Source of the DNA: Glaciimonas sp. CA11.2
Lineage (GTDB): Bacteria > Pseudomonadota > Gammaproteobacteria > Burkholderiales > Burkholderiaceae_D
Direction of reading: 5' to 3'
NCBI RefSeq assembly: GCF_034314045.1
Contig: NZ_JAVIWL010000001.1
Span: 186,001 to 250,000 of the forward strand
DNA length: 64,000 bases
Positions 45,853 to 55,671 of the stretch are shown here, in pieces. The translations under genes and the position numbers were made by a program. The notes below the pieces were generated by a model. The model was given only the letters and a program-made list of their open reading frames with translations. It was not told the DNA's origin and made no database searches. Each line of letters starts with the position of its first letter. Within the stretch, counting starts at the first letter, position 1.

Positions 45853-47540
45853 CCCATCTCAATCAATCGCCACTTCACCGCATAGTTCGCTACATCCACC
45901 AGCCAATCCTGCTGCGGATCGGGAAAAGGTTGTCCCTTGACGGCCCAGGTTTGGCGCCAGCGCCAGTTAACCAGTGCTTTGAGGGGATGTTCGTCCGGCA
46001 AGAGCGGTTGCCAGATGCCGGTGTGGGGACAGGTTTCTGCCCCGTCACACTCAGTGCGGACCGGATTGGCCCGCGCTTCGCGCCATTCACCGCTGCTGAG
46101 TTGTCCGATACGGGCGGGGACCGGTAACTGCTCGGGATCGCCTCTAAAATGCCACATGATACGGCCGGATTTTGGCCCTAGAAAATGGCGCAGATTGTCG
46201 AACCCTTCGTTATCGGTATAGCGTTGCGGGGCCTGCTGGCGATCAAAAAGCATGTCCTCATAGCTGGTCCGCGCCAGTAACTGAGGCAGCCAATAGCCGC
46301 TAAAAGGCACTCTGACGCCCTCGTATTCCGATGACACATGATTATGCCCCTCTCTCAACAAAGCATAGGGTACCTTGGGATATTCTGGCAATACCCATCC
46401 TTGCGGGATATGTGCACGGCCGGTTAAGTCCGCTCCAGGCGTGGGTGCCGGAGGGGGCGGGATTGGCACAACCTGTTTGGCGGCGTTGATCAGGTCTTCT
46501 TTGTTACCGTTCCATTGTGGTAGATCGGCGGGCGGCAAGGGTAAGACTTTGTCCAGGTTGGGGAAGCGGAGATCGCGATTACGTCCGAGGGCATCGCTGA
46601 AGACTAGATAGCGATCAGCGCGTGAAGTATCGATCCCGTAAGGATTAAGATCGCCGACTGATTCAAATTCGCTACGTAAATAATTTGTGGCACCCCAACT
46701 CCCGAATTTGACGCCTTCGTGCAGGTAATGGAGTGCGCGCGGTTTGTCTTTTATGAAAAGGTCATATTCGATCCCCAGCGCCTGCGCGGCGTCCCCATTG
46801 CCCTGTGAAAACGCACATTCGAGCATCTTGAGGGCCATCGGCACATTGGCCCACCGACCACGTTCGGGCGCGTCGCTACCAGAATTCAAACTGCGCCCAA
46901 TCGTGAACTGAGCATAACTGCTCCCCATCTCGGCGGCCTGCTGCCAGAACGCCCACGCGTTGGTTGGGTCGGGCTTGACGATAAAGCCATCGGCGTAATA
47001 ATTGCCCATCACCGCGTACGCCAGCGGTACGCCCATCTGCATTGCCTGTTCTGTCAGTGCCATCGCCACCTGCGGTTGTCGTGCCACCAAGAGTTTATCC
47101 GAATCGATCAACCCCCACACCCCGGTCTGATACAGCGTAGCCAGATTGTTCATCGCCCTCCAGTGCTTGCGCTCCGCTGCTTTGGTGTACAGCGCCAGAA
47201 TTTGCGGCCAGTCGCGGTCCTCCTTCCAGAGCGTGGGCGTGTCCAGCGCCACCGCCTGTTGATACCAGATTTCTGCCTGCGGATCCACTGGCGGCGTTAC
47301 CGTCAATTCATGCTTGCAGAGGAACTCGGTACGGTGCGGAAAAAAGAGAGGGGGAATTTGGTGACGGGGAAGTGTGTTATCCATGGAGCAGGCTGTCAGT
47401 GTAAGTGAAATAAAAAGAAAAAGCGCTGATGACCAGCGGCCTAATCCGCATCGGGTCCGGTTTGGCGCGGGTGAAATAACGTTGAGCAAGGTGAGCATCC
47501 CATTTTTCCAAACCGGTTGCCCACTGCATTGGACTGTCAT
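45849..47540 (-). CDS. Sel1-repeat lipoprotein with extra C-terminal domain, T6SS immunity protein (long copy)
   Basis: A 563-residue protein with an export signal and lipobox (TLTAC), then the same Sel1-repeat part as the adjacent short copy. An additional domain of about 170 residues begins after EYPKVP (ALLREGHNHVSSEYEGV... to VKWRLIEMG). That domain has many tryptophans and conserved-looking motifs (RIMWHFRG, ETCPHTGIW, NWRWRQTW) but I do not recognise its family. Its ATG overlaps the stop of the phospholipase gene (ATGA), a sign of coupled effector-immunity expression. The role as Tle5 immunity protein is inferred from position and repeat type. Confidence 0.8.
   Translation of the reverse strand: MTVQCSGQPVWKNGMLTLLNVISPAPNRTRCGLGRWSSALFLFISLTLTACSMDNTLPRHQIPPLFFPHRTEFLCKHELTVTPPVDPQAEIWYQQAVALDTPTLWKEDRDWPQILALYTKAAERKHWRAMNNLATLYQTGVWGLIDSDKLLVARQPQVAMALTEQAMQMGVPLAYAVMGNYYADGFIVKPDPTNAWAFWQQAAEMGSSYAQFTIGRSLNSGSDAPERGRWANVPMALKMLECAFSQGNGDAAQALGIEYDLFIKDKPRALHYLHEGVKFGSWGATNYLRSEFESVGDLNPYGIDTSRADRYLVFSDALGRNRDLRFPNLDKVLPLPPADLPQWNGNKEDLINAAKQVVPIPPPPAPTPGADLTGRAHIPQGWVLPEYPKVPYALLREGHNHVSSEYEGVRVPFSGYWLPQLLARTSYEDMLFDRQQAPQRYTDNEGFDNLRHFLGPKSGRIMWHFRGDPEQLPVPARIGQLSSGEWREARANPVRTECDGAETCPHTGIWQPLLPDEHPLKALVNWRWRQTWAVKGQPFPDPQQDWLVDVANYAVKWRLIEMG
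46372..47390. repeat. 1,019-bp direct repeat, copy 2
   Basis: The second copy of the duplicated immunity gene segment, inside the long lipoprotein gene. See the copy at 44726-45744. Confidence 0.92.
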
Positions 47541-49609
47541 GCCAATGCCTCGTTATAGGTAGCGGCAGCAGGGGCTTGCGCCACGCGGACGCCAGTAACG
47601 CCAGTTCCCCCTCGCTGGTCGGAGTAGGTGACGATGAAATCCTGAATCCGCCCATTTTGTTTATCAACAAATTTGGCATTTTCTTTCATTTTTTTCACCC
47701 AACCTTCGTGAGTTTTTTGAATACTCAATGGGTTTCCATCACCACCATCCCACTCCTCTCCCGCCAAATTTCCCCATACCCTTTCCCGCGCGCCCCGTGC
47801 AAATTCCGCATTCACACAACTGATGTTGATTTCGCTATCCACCACCATGCTGCGCACATTCATGTTGGCGCTGCCGAGCGTTAAAAAGACGTCATCGATG
47901 ATCATCAGTTTGCTGTGGATGTAAATTTCACGACATCGGTTCGAATGCGAATCCTGTGTATACAGCTTGGCGATCAGGACTTTGATGCCCATGTCATCGA
48001 GCTCCGCCTCGCTTACCGGTGCACGCGCAGCCGAGTCGACAATATCCGCCTTGGTGATCTCGTCAATTGACGGTATCAGCCTCCCAAGCGACATAAGCTT
48101 CTTGAAAGGAGTCGCAATCCATTGATTGAAAAAGCCCAAACTCCATTCACGTTGCTGCCTGACTGCCTCATCGTAGTTCTTCATGGTCTGGGCTTGGCCC
48201 AGTTCGGCCACGGTATCGTAGGTGCGCGGGACCATCCCGTGGCGCTCGGCTTCGGGAATGACGATAAAGACATATAAATCGGGGACATTGGTTCCCCATC
48301 CACATTCCCGCATACGCTTAACATAACGCTTACGCATGGCTTTCAGATGTTCTGCCCATGGTGTGTACTGAAAGTATTGATTTTCGATATAGAGATAATT
48401 GCGCGCCTGACTGGTGGCCAGCCAGTAGGCTTCCTGAATGGTTTTGTCCGACTCTTCGGGTTGCGTACGCACGATCTGCGCCATCTGCCGCGTTGTGCCG
48501 GAAGGAAGAAGCCTAAAAGCATCCGGCGTGATCGCCTCTCGCGTGGACTGCAACCGACCCGGTTGACTATCGCCTCTGCCCAGTTTGACAATCGGGCCCT
48601 TGAAGGTCTCGTCCAACATGTCTTTAACAAGTTTGGCACGGCTAGTATTGGAATTTTTCTTGCCCGTCTCTCCCTGTATGGCAGACACTTTAGAGGATTC
48701 AGGCACAGGGTCCCAGTTCCGTTTGGCCTTGTCCCATGCGGTCACAAAATTCCGGTTCAGGCAATGCAGCGCTTTACCCTTCACCCGAATCGCGTAGTCA
48801 CGGAATGGTTTAAGTCCGAGCCCAGAATTGCGCTTATTCGCTCCGCCTTCGCGTTGATGCCCGCGTCGCTCATCGTTATAAAGGTGCGCAGGCGTATCCC
48901 AATAGTCGGTGGTGGAATTGAGTCCCATCACGTAGCCGACCGCTTCCTCTCGCAGTTCGACATCAATCAGAATCGGCTTTTGGTGATGCGTTGCTACGCG
49001 GATCAGGCCTAACACTTCAATATCCGTAAACCCTGGCGTTTCTCCTTTCAGGCTCGCCGTTATCGCTCCAGCATCAGCTGAGCGATAACGCACATGCAGA
49101 TTGGGAATACGTCCAGCCATCGCATCATCCCACCAGTCTTCACAAAATTTGGCACGCGCATAGTTGGGATCTTTCTTGTCGGCCCGCCCCCATTTAGGAT
49201 GACCGTAAAGATTGCTTGCCACACGACCAATAGGGCCAAACCATCCATCAGCGAACCACACCAGCAAACGCACCGTCACGCCGCTACTAGCTCTCTCACG
49301 CAATAAATCGCCGTAAGTGGTACTACGCGGCCAATCCTTTGCGTTGCGATCTGTCACTTCCATGCCGGGATCAAAACCCCAGCAGATCAGATCCATGCTT
49401 TTTATAGCCGCCTTGATATCTTTAACAATGTGGGGAAATGCTTCTGATGCGCAGATATAAAAATCGAGGTGATTGTCGACCGAAATCGGATGCCGACCAA
49501 CACCATTACGATTCTCCAATAACCATTGCCGACTCATGGTAGCCCGACAGTTGACTTCATCAACATGGGTCGTTTCAGTAAAAAATAGGTCTTTGATATT
49601 CGGTGGCAT
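47537..49609 (-). CDS. Type VI secretion phospholipase D effector (Tle5 family)
   Basis: A 690-residue enzyme with two HKD motifs: H-Q-K-P-I-L-I-D (in THHQKPILIDVELREEAVG) and HSKLMIIDD followed by GSANMNVRSMVVDSEIN. Both are needed for the phospholipase D active site. There is no signal peptide, as expected of a T6SS cargo. It lies 63 bp after vgrG and is followed by two immunity lipoproteins, the gene order of PldB/Tle5 loci. In this family the enzyme degrades phospholipids such as phosphatidylethanolamine in rival cells. Delivery by the upstream VgrG is inferred from position. Confidence 0.88.
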   Translation of the reverse strand: MPPNIKDLFFTETTHVDEVNCRATMSRQWLLENRNGVGRHPISVDNHLDFYICASEAFPHIVKDIKAAIKSMDLICWGFDPGMEVTDRNAKDWPRSTTYGDLLRERASSGVTVRLLVWFADGWFGPIGRVASNLYGHPKWGRADKKDPNYARAKFCEDWWDDAMAGRIPNLHVRYRSADAGAITASLKGETPGFTDIEVLGLIRVATHHQKPILIDVELREEAVGYVMGLNSTTDYWDTPAHLYNDERRGHQREGGANKRNSGLGLKPFRDYAIRVKGKALHCLNRNFVTAWDKAKRNWDPVPESSKVSAIQGETGKKNSNTSRAKLVKDMLDETFKGPIVKLGRGDSQPGRLQSTREAITPDAFRLLPSGTTRQMAQIVRTQPEESDKTIQEAYWLATSQARNYLYIENQYFQYTPWAEHLKAMRKRYVKRMRECGWGTNVPDLYVFIVIPEAERHGMVPRTYDTVAELGQAQTMKNYDEAVRQQREWSLGFFNQWIATPFKKLMSLGRLIPSIDEITKADIVDSAARAPVSEAELDDMGIKVLIAKLYTQDSHSNRCREIYIHSKLMIIDDVFLTLGSANMNVRSMVVDSEINISCVNAEFARGARERVWGNLAGEEWDGGDGNPLSIQKTHEGWVKKMKENAKFVDKQNGRIQDFIVTYSDQRGGTGVTGVRVAQAPAAATYNEALA

Positions 49610-49672
49610 GGAACTCCTGTCTTTTGGCTTTCAGGTAAATCGAAAAAATAGTTTGTGCTTTAGCTGTTGCTA

Positions 49673-52489
49673 TTAGTTCTTGCTATTACGGACTTGCGAA
49701 TCCCGGCCATCATCTGTTTTGCCCAATTGGCGCAAGCCTTTTCGCGACAGCTGGTGTTGTGCTTCGCCCGGCTGTGCGCTTACGGGCAAGGTGAAACGAT
49801 TACCGTCTGCCCATTCCACCTCGTAGCGACTAGTCTTGGTATGGTTGTCAATCACGATTCGTCCCCATGCATCAGTGACGCCTTGATTGAGCAAGGCGCC
49901 ATCGCGATAGAGGGCATAAGGTTCTGGCGCAAGCAGCTTTAGGCCAGCTACAGTGTGAAGATCAAAGACCATTTGCTCTTTCACCATTACCGGCTCTGGC
50001 AATATGGGTATCGTCACGTTCTTTGCGCCCATATTTGCGTGACTGGCGGCATGTGCGACCCAACCGCCGTTCGTCCCACTTTCAATTCCGTTGGCGCTCC
50101 ATTTGGTATAACTGCCACCGCCATTGATTACGACCTCCTCTTTGGCGTTAATAGCGATCCGATTCGCGGTGAGGGTAATATTTAGTTTGGCGAGTAAATT
50201 AACGCTGTGTTTAAGCGCCTGAATGTCGATATTCCCATCGGCTGACGTGGCCTTAATACCGCCTTTGCTGGTGAATAGCCGGATGCCATTTTTCACATTC
50301 GCGATGAGCCGCTGTCCGACCGACAAACTTATATCCTGTCCGCTGGTGATCGCAACATGTTCACCGCTGGCAATGTGGGTCGATTGCGGCGTCGTGGTAG
50401 CGATCCCCGCTGGACTGGCGAGTATCAGATGCGGTGCGGTTAATTCGGGAAAGCTGCCGTCTTTGGCCTCGCCAACGGTCCCTTGAATCGCATCGTTCTG
50501 ATCGGTGAGTGAAGTGGTGACCGCTTTGTGCTCATCGGCTTCAAGCGCACCATGTTGCTGCGCCAGTTCACCGAGGCTTTTCTGTTGGCCGTGCGCATCG
50601 ATCAGGCGCTGTGCCGTCTCGCCCAGATCGGTGATGTGACGACTGGCATTGGGGCGACTTTCGGTGCTGATCAGCAGACCGTTTTTAGCGCGGATTGCGC
50701 CATGTCCGTCGGTGCGCAATTCAAATCCTTGCCCGCGTGCTTCCTGGCGACCGGTATGGTCTTCGATGCGCGTAATGTGGCCTAAACTTAATTGGCTATG
50801 CTGATGATCGCTTTTGAGCTGGCTCTGGATTTTGCCAGCGGTGTCATCCATGACCAGATGGTTGCTGCGTCCGCTGGCGGCATTGCCACCGTCAGGTGTC
50901 AGTTCGCGTGAGCGAAAGCCCGATAACGCGCTTTGACTCGGCAATGCCCACGGTGGCGTATTGAGTTGGTTGTACACCCGTCCGGTACATAGCGGCAAGT
51001 CGGGATCACCACCGAGAAAGTCGACGATGACTTCCTGACCGATGCGCGGAATATGCATGCCGCCGAGTTGATTGCCAGCCCACGGTGCGACGACGCGGAC
51101 CCAGCAACTGCTCTGATGATTGTGTTGGCCGAGGCGGTCCCATGGAAACTGGAGCTTGATGCGCCCGAGGGTATCGGTCCAGATGTTTTGTCCCTGCGGA
51201 CCGACCACGATGGCGGTGGCGGGACCGTGGGTCAACGGTTTGGGTGTAGACCGTTGCGGTCGCACGTTCTCGCTGGCCGGTTGCACCGTAAAGTCGACGT
51301 GGACGCGATAACGTTGCCGATGCGCATTGTCGGACGCCTGCGTTTCTTGCGCGGCTTCGTCGATCCTCAGTGTGGTCGATAGGATCACATACTCGGCATT
51401 GGCGGCGGTCTGCGGATGACGCGTTAGCGTAAAGATGCAACCGGGCACCATGCCGCGTAGATGGCCTTGGCCTTGCGCTCGTTGGCCGGCGCTGTGTAAG
51501 GCTTGCATGCGCAAACGGGCGATGAAATCGCCTTCGGCAAACGGATCATTCTGGCTTTCCGGGTTGGTGCTTGCTGAACCGGAACCCGCCTTCGGCTGGC
51601 TATAATGCGCGTCGGCATGCCATTCATAGACCGCTTGCTCACTGTGCGCAGTGGGGCGGGGATCGTAGCGGTTGGCGGTGAGATTGGCCTTGGGGCGCGT
51701 GTAGTCATAATCCCGCGTGGTGTACTGGCCGGAGGTAAGTTGATGTACGGGTGAAAAGGCATGAATACACTCTTCATCGATATGTTTGCCTTCCGTATGA
51801 AACTGCACCACGTGATAGGCGCTGCTGGGCGAATTCTTATGCGCGCCGATGCTGTCGATTAAGACCAGTCGATGGACGCCATTATCATGCTCGAAGAAAT
51901 AGTTGATTCCCCATTCTTCGCACAATCGACTAAAGAACGTAAAGTCGCTTTCGTTGTATTGGGTCTGATAGTCGCGTTTGGGATAAGTCTCAATGAGACG
52001 CTTGTCGACTGGAAAGGCGTAGTCGGCAAACAGCAGATCGATGATCTCGATCACGCTTTGATCCTGAAATATCTTGCAGTCGGTGGTCAGTGTCGCCAGA
52101 TGCAACCATGGGCGCAAGGTGACTTCGTACAGCGCGTGACGTCCTTCCTGGCGCAGCATGCTGGCGGCGGTAATCAAGCCGGAGATTTCACGCGTCCCAG
52201 CACCGATGTTGCCAAGCAGATTGTCAGCAAATGCGCTGTCGATAAATCCACCGCTGCCATCCAATGCAATCATGATGGTTAACTCGCGACCAATGAAATC
52301 GTCAAGATTGACATTGCCGATATCTTCACTCAGATGGATCAAGGATTCGGGTGTCATCAGCACGACGGTGTAATCGAATAATGCGTTCATGCCTTCCGTG
52401 CCAGAGAGACTAATCGGCACCAGCGCAGGTTGATTCAGGCGTGTTGGAATAGCGCTGCTAGATGCGCTGAGAGTGCGACTGCTGGACAT
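49673..52489 (-). CDS. vgrG: Type VI secretion spike protein VgrG with C-terminal extension
   Basis: A 938-residue spike protein. Residues about 20-410 are the gp27/gp44-like base. Residues 425-505 form the gp5 OB domain (IWTDTLGRIKLQFPWDRLGQ, GMHIPRIGQEVIVDFLGGDP). A DUF2345 needle follows. The last ~110 residues beyond it (FDLHTVAGLKLLAPEPYALYRDG to RFTLPV) look like a transthyretin-like beta domain, similar in place to domains that bind lipase effectors in other VgrGs. No other T6SS gene is in the window, so this is an orphan vgrG island. Confidence 0.93.
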   Translation of the reverse strand: MSSSRTLSASSSAIPTRLNQPALVPISLSGTEGMNALFDYTVVLMTPESLIHLSEDIGNVNLDDFIGRELTIMIALDGSGGFIDSAFADNLLGNIGAGTREISGLITAASMLRQEGRHALYEVTLRPWLHLATLTTDCKIFQDQSVIEIIDLLFADYAFPVDKRLIETYPKRDYQTQYNESDFTFFSRLCEEWGINYFFEHDNGVHRLVLIDSIGAHKNSPSSAYHVVQFHTEGKHIDEECIHAFSPVHQLTSGQYTTRDYDYTRPKANLTANRYDPRPTAHSEQAVYEWHADAHYSQPKAGSGSASTNPESQNDPFAEGDFIARLRMQALHSAGQRAQGQGHLRGMVPGCIFTLTRHPQTAANAEYVILSTTLRIDEAAQETQASDNAHRQRYRVHVDFTVQPASENVRPQRSTPKPLTHGPATAIVVGPQGQNIWTDTLGRIKLQFPWDRLGQHNHQSSCWVRVVAPWAGNQLGGMHIPRIGQEVIVDFLGGDPDLPLCTGRVYNQLNTPPWALPSQSALSGFRSRELTPDGGNAASGRSNHLVMDDTAGKIQSQLKSDHQHSQLSLGHITRIEDHTGRQEARGQGFELRTDGHGAIRAKNGLLISTESRPNASRHITDLGETAQRLIDAHGQQKSLGELAQQHGALEADEHKAVTTSLTDQNDAIQGTVGEAKDGSFPELTAPHLILASPAGIATTTPQSTHIASGEHVAITSGQDISLSVGQRLIANVKNGIRLFTSKGGIKATSADGNIDIQALKHSVNLLAKLNITLTANRIAINAKEEVVINGGGSYTKWSANGIESGTNGGWVAHAASHANMGAKNVTIPILPEPVMVKEQMVFDLHTVAGLKLLAPEPYALYRDGALLNQGVTDAWGRIVIDNHTKTSRYEVEWADGNRFTLPVSAQPGEAQHQLSRKGLRQLGKTDDGRDSQVRNSKN

Positions 52490-53182
52490 TGGGGGAAGAC
52501 CTTCCGCTACGAACGTGAGGACGATTTAATGCAATCTTTATCGCATCTTGCAATCGTGGAGGTGAAAAACTCTATGGCAATATTAAGCGGTAATGATCAT
52601 CAATAGTGCTAAGAACTTTCTGAAAATGTATGCCATTTTCAAAATTAAGAATAATCCGCGATTATCTATTTCAGGGACAATCTTATCATCTCTATGCCGA
52701 TACTAATCAACGCCATCCTGCCCGACTAATCTGGTGTAATTTATTGAAATACTATGTCGCATAATTTTTACGTCTCCACATCCGGAGACATTAAAAATGC
52801 ATCTCAAAAACCACTGTATTAATGCAGTTCGTTCAGGGCGCCAAAATTCAATAGTGCCTGATTTTTTATATGGAATGGGTGGCATGGGGATGAGGCCTTA
52901 CCAGACTAACGTGGTATAAGTCGCCACGATAGCCTGTAACTATTGATATTTAAATACTTCAATTGTTCACAAAAATACTCGTTGTAGCAGAGCTTATCCG
53001 AGCGACTAAAGCTACCTCCGATTTTTGCAATTATTCGCAGTGACTTACTGCGCCTTTACTGTACACTTTTGTGCATAAAAAACCCATGTAATGCACATTC
53101 ACAAAACGAAATTTCAAATAGACGCTAGTCATAAAATAACTTCAGACATAGATTTATCTCTATTCTTTCCGAATCATCAAAT
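52490..53182. other. AT-rich intergenic region between vgrG and metE
   Basis: About 690 bp with no convincing gene. It is visibly more AT-rich than its flanks and should contain the vgrG promoter near 52500-52650. An inverted repeat TGTGCAT / ATGCACA (53070-53076 and 53091-53097) lies about 90 bp downstream of metE. A 60-codon minus-strand frame at 52703-52885 shows no recognisable features. Confidence 0.5.
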
Positions 53183-55504
53183 CTAAGCAGCCTTGCGCTC
53201 GGCTTCCACCTCGGCCCGCAACCGCCTTGCTGCCGTGACCATGTTTTCCAGCGCGGCATAAGTCTCCGGCCATCCACGCGTTTTTAAACCGCAATCAGGA
53301 TTAACCCATAGCCGCTGATCAGGAATCACACCGCGGGCTTTGCGTAGCAAACGTTCCATTTCGTAGACTTGCGCCACCCGCGGGGAGTGGATGTCGTAGA
53401 CGCCGGGACCGATATCATTTGGATAGGAAAATTCACCGAATCCATCCAGCAATTCCATATCAGAACGAGAGGTTTCTATTGTAATGACGTCCGCATCCAT
53501 GGCGGCGATCCACGGCAAGATATCGTTGAATTCCGAATAGCACATGTGTGTATGAATTTGCGTTTCGTCGGATACGCCAGCGGCGCTGATCTTAAATGCG
53601 CGCACAGCCCAATCAAGATAATGCTTCCACTCAGTTGCTTTGAGCGGTAAGCCTTCGCGGAACGCTGGTTCGTCAATCTGAATCATGCCGATACCGGATT
53701 TTTCCAGATCGTGCACTTCGTCACGGAGCGCTAAGGCAATCTGTAGCGCGGTGGTTTCGCGCGGTTGATCATCGCGTACAAACGACCATTGCAACATCGT
53801 CACGGGGCCGGTTAGCATCCCTTTCATAGGCTTGTCGGTGAGTGTTTGAGCAAACTGGCTCCATCCCACAGTCATCGCTTCTGGACGATACACGTCACCG
53901 TAAATGACCGGTGGTTTGACACAGCGCGAACCATAACTTTGCACCCAACCGTTGGCCGTGAATGCGTAACCCCACAACTGTTCACCGAAATACTCCACCA
54001 TGTCATTGCGTTCGGGTTCGCCGTGTACCAACACATCAAGACCAAGCTCCTCTTGCTTTTGTACCACCAGGCGAATTTCATCGCGCATTTGATCAAGGTA
54101 ATCCAGATGACCAATATCGCCGCGCTTGTACGCCGCGCGCGACTTGCGTATCTCTTGCGTTTGAGGAAAAGAGCCAATCGTCGTTGTAGGAAATAGCGGA
54201 AGCTTCCACTTTTCTTGCTGCTTATCGATACGTGTTTTAAATGCGCTGGTCCGGTGCGCATCGCCTTCCGTTAGTGCTGCCAGACGCTTCTGCACGAGTG
54301 GATTGTGAATCCGCGTTGAGTGCCGTCGGCTTGCCAATGCCGTCCTTGATGCAACAAATTGCGCATCGACTTCGCGTGTGCAGTTTGAAAGCTTATCGGT
54401 ATTCAAGGCCAGTTTTAGAGCGACGATCTCTGATAGTTTTTGTGTCGCAAATGAGAGCCAGCTTTTCAACTCAACGTCGAGTTTATCTTCACATTTGAGA
54501 TCAACGGGAACGTGCAATAACGAACAACTAGAGCCAATCCATAATCGGTCGCCCAATTGCGCCTGCAACGGTTTGAGTGTGGTCAATACGCTATCGAGAT
54601 CGCAGCGCCATAGATTGCGCCCATCGACCACACCGAGTGACAATACTTTGTCGTCCGGCCAATCGTGGGTAATGGCATCAAGTTGGCCAGCGCCACGTAC
54701 CAAATCGAGATGGACGCCCATTACGGGCAACTCGCGCAGCAGTGCGGCATGCTCTTGCACTTCACCGAAATAGGTGGTCAACAATAATGGTGGCGCATCC
54801 GGTTCCAGCGCCGCGTATGCCGGAGAGAAAGCCTGAATCCAGGTGCTATCGAGTTCCAACGCCAGAATCGGCTCGTCAATCTGAACGACTTCCACGCCGG
54901 ATACCTGCAACCGACTGAGCAATTTTTTATAGCCGGCGAGGACGCTGGGTAACAAGTCCAGCTTATTATCGCGCTCAGCATCAACCTTGCGGTCAGACTT
55001 CACCTTCCCCACATGCAAAAGCGTCAGCGGTCCGACTAACGCGACTTTGACGCGGTAACCGAGCGCTTGCGCTTCAGCAATCTCATCAAATAACCAGTTA
55101 ACGCCACCGTCAAACTGGCTATCGGCACTCCACTCTGGCACGAGATAGTGATAGTTGGTATCGAACCATTTGGTCATCTCCATTGCAAAATGCTGCTTGT
55201 CGCCTCTTGCCAAAGTAAAATATTCGGCCAATTTCAATTGCTTTGGATCAAACCCGAAGCGCTTGGGAATCGCACCCAGCAATGCCAAAGTACCCAAGAC
55301 CTGGTCGTACCATGCGAAATCTCCGACGGTGACGAAATCCAGCCCGGCATCGGCTTGCGACCTCCAATGACGGGCGCGTAGTGTTGCCCCGGTCTCACGC
55401 AACGCAGTCTCGTCGGTCGTTCCTTGCCAGAACGATTCCTGTGCAAATTTCAACTCACGTTGAGCGCCAATACGGGGAAATCCCAAAACGTGTGCTAGTG
55501 CCAT
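53183..55504 (-). CDS. metE: Cobalamin-independent methionine synthase
   Basis: A 773-residue enzyme that transfers a methyl group from 5-methyltetrahydropteroyltri-L-glutamate to homocysteine. The N-terminal half starts with [20 protein letters not shown]. The C-terminal barrel begins at [14 protein letters not shown] and holds the zinc/homocysteine site ([26 protein letters not shown] with His and Cys, [23 protein letters not shown]). Length is normal. It is divergent from the LysR-type gene metR, and a MetR box lies between them. Confidence 0.97.
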   Translation of the reverse strand: MALAHVLGFPRIGAQRELKFAQESFWQGTTDETALRETGATLRARHWRSQADAGLDFVTVGDFAWYDQVLGTLALLGAIPKRFGFDPKQLKLAEYFTLARGDKQHFAMEMTKWFDTNYHYLVPEWSADSQFDGGVNWLFDEIAEAQALGYRVKVALVGPLTLLHVGKVKSDRKVDAERDNKLDLLPSVLAGYKKLLSRLQVSGVEVVQIDEPILALELDSTWIQAFSPAYAALEPDAPPLLLTTYFGEVQEHAALLRELPVMGVHLDLVRGAGQLDAITHDWPDDKVLSLGVVDGRNLWRCDLDSVLTTLKPLQAQLGDRLWIGSSCSLLHVPVDLKCEDKLDVELKSWLSFATQKLSEIVALKLALNTDKLSNCTREVDAQFVASRTALASRRHSTRIHNPLVQKRLAALTEGDAHRTSAFKTRIDKQQEKWKLPLFPTTTIGSFPQTQEIRKSRAAYKRGDIGHLDYLDQMRDEIRLVVQKQEELGLDVLVHGEPERNDMVEYFGEQLWGYAFTANGWVQSYGSRCVKPPVIYGDVYRPEAMTVGWSQFAQTLTDKPMKGMLTGPVTMLQWSFVRDDQPRETTALQIALALRDEVHDLEKSGIGMIQIDEPAFREGLPLKATEWKHYLDWAVRAFKISAAGVSDETQIHTHMCYSEFNDILPWIAAMDADVITIETSRSDMELLDGFGEFSYPNDIGPGVYDIHSPRVAQVYEMERLLRKARGVIPDQRLWVNPDCGLKTRGWPETYAALENMVTAARRLRAEVEAERKAA

Positions 55505-55606
55505 TATATTTCCTTAAAAACGATGCGTGGGTGCGCTGGAATGCGATGGCTGGTAGTTTGAGGTAACTTGCCGTATGATTCAAACGACAAATATTAAGAA
55601 TCAACT

Positions 55607-55619
55607 TGAATTTTATTCA
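55607..55619. promoter_or_regulatory. MetR binding box between metE and metR
   Basis: TGAA-TTTTA-TTCA at 55607-55619 exactly fits the MetR consensus TGAA-N5-TTCA. It lies 100 bp upstream of metE and 52 bp upstream of metR, so one bound MetR could control both. No cobalamin riboswitch was seen before metE. Confidence 0.75.
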
Positions 55620-55671
55620 TAGTCAAAATCAAGACTGCCAAAGCTACACAGATCACGAGGACACTTCGTCA

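Noticed and set aside
44713..52489. Prophage tail interpretation of the VgrG region
   Set aside because: No other phage tail, capsid or integrase genes; the phospholipase and lipoprotein neighbours fit a T6SS island.
52703..52885. 60-codon minus-strand frame in the vgrG-metE gap
   Set aside because: No start signal, no recognisable domain, and located in AT-rich non-coding sequence.
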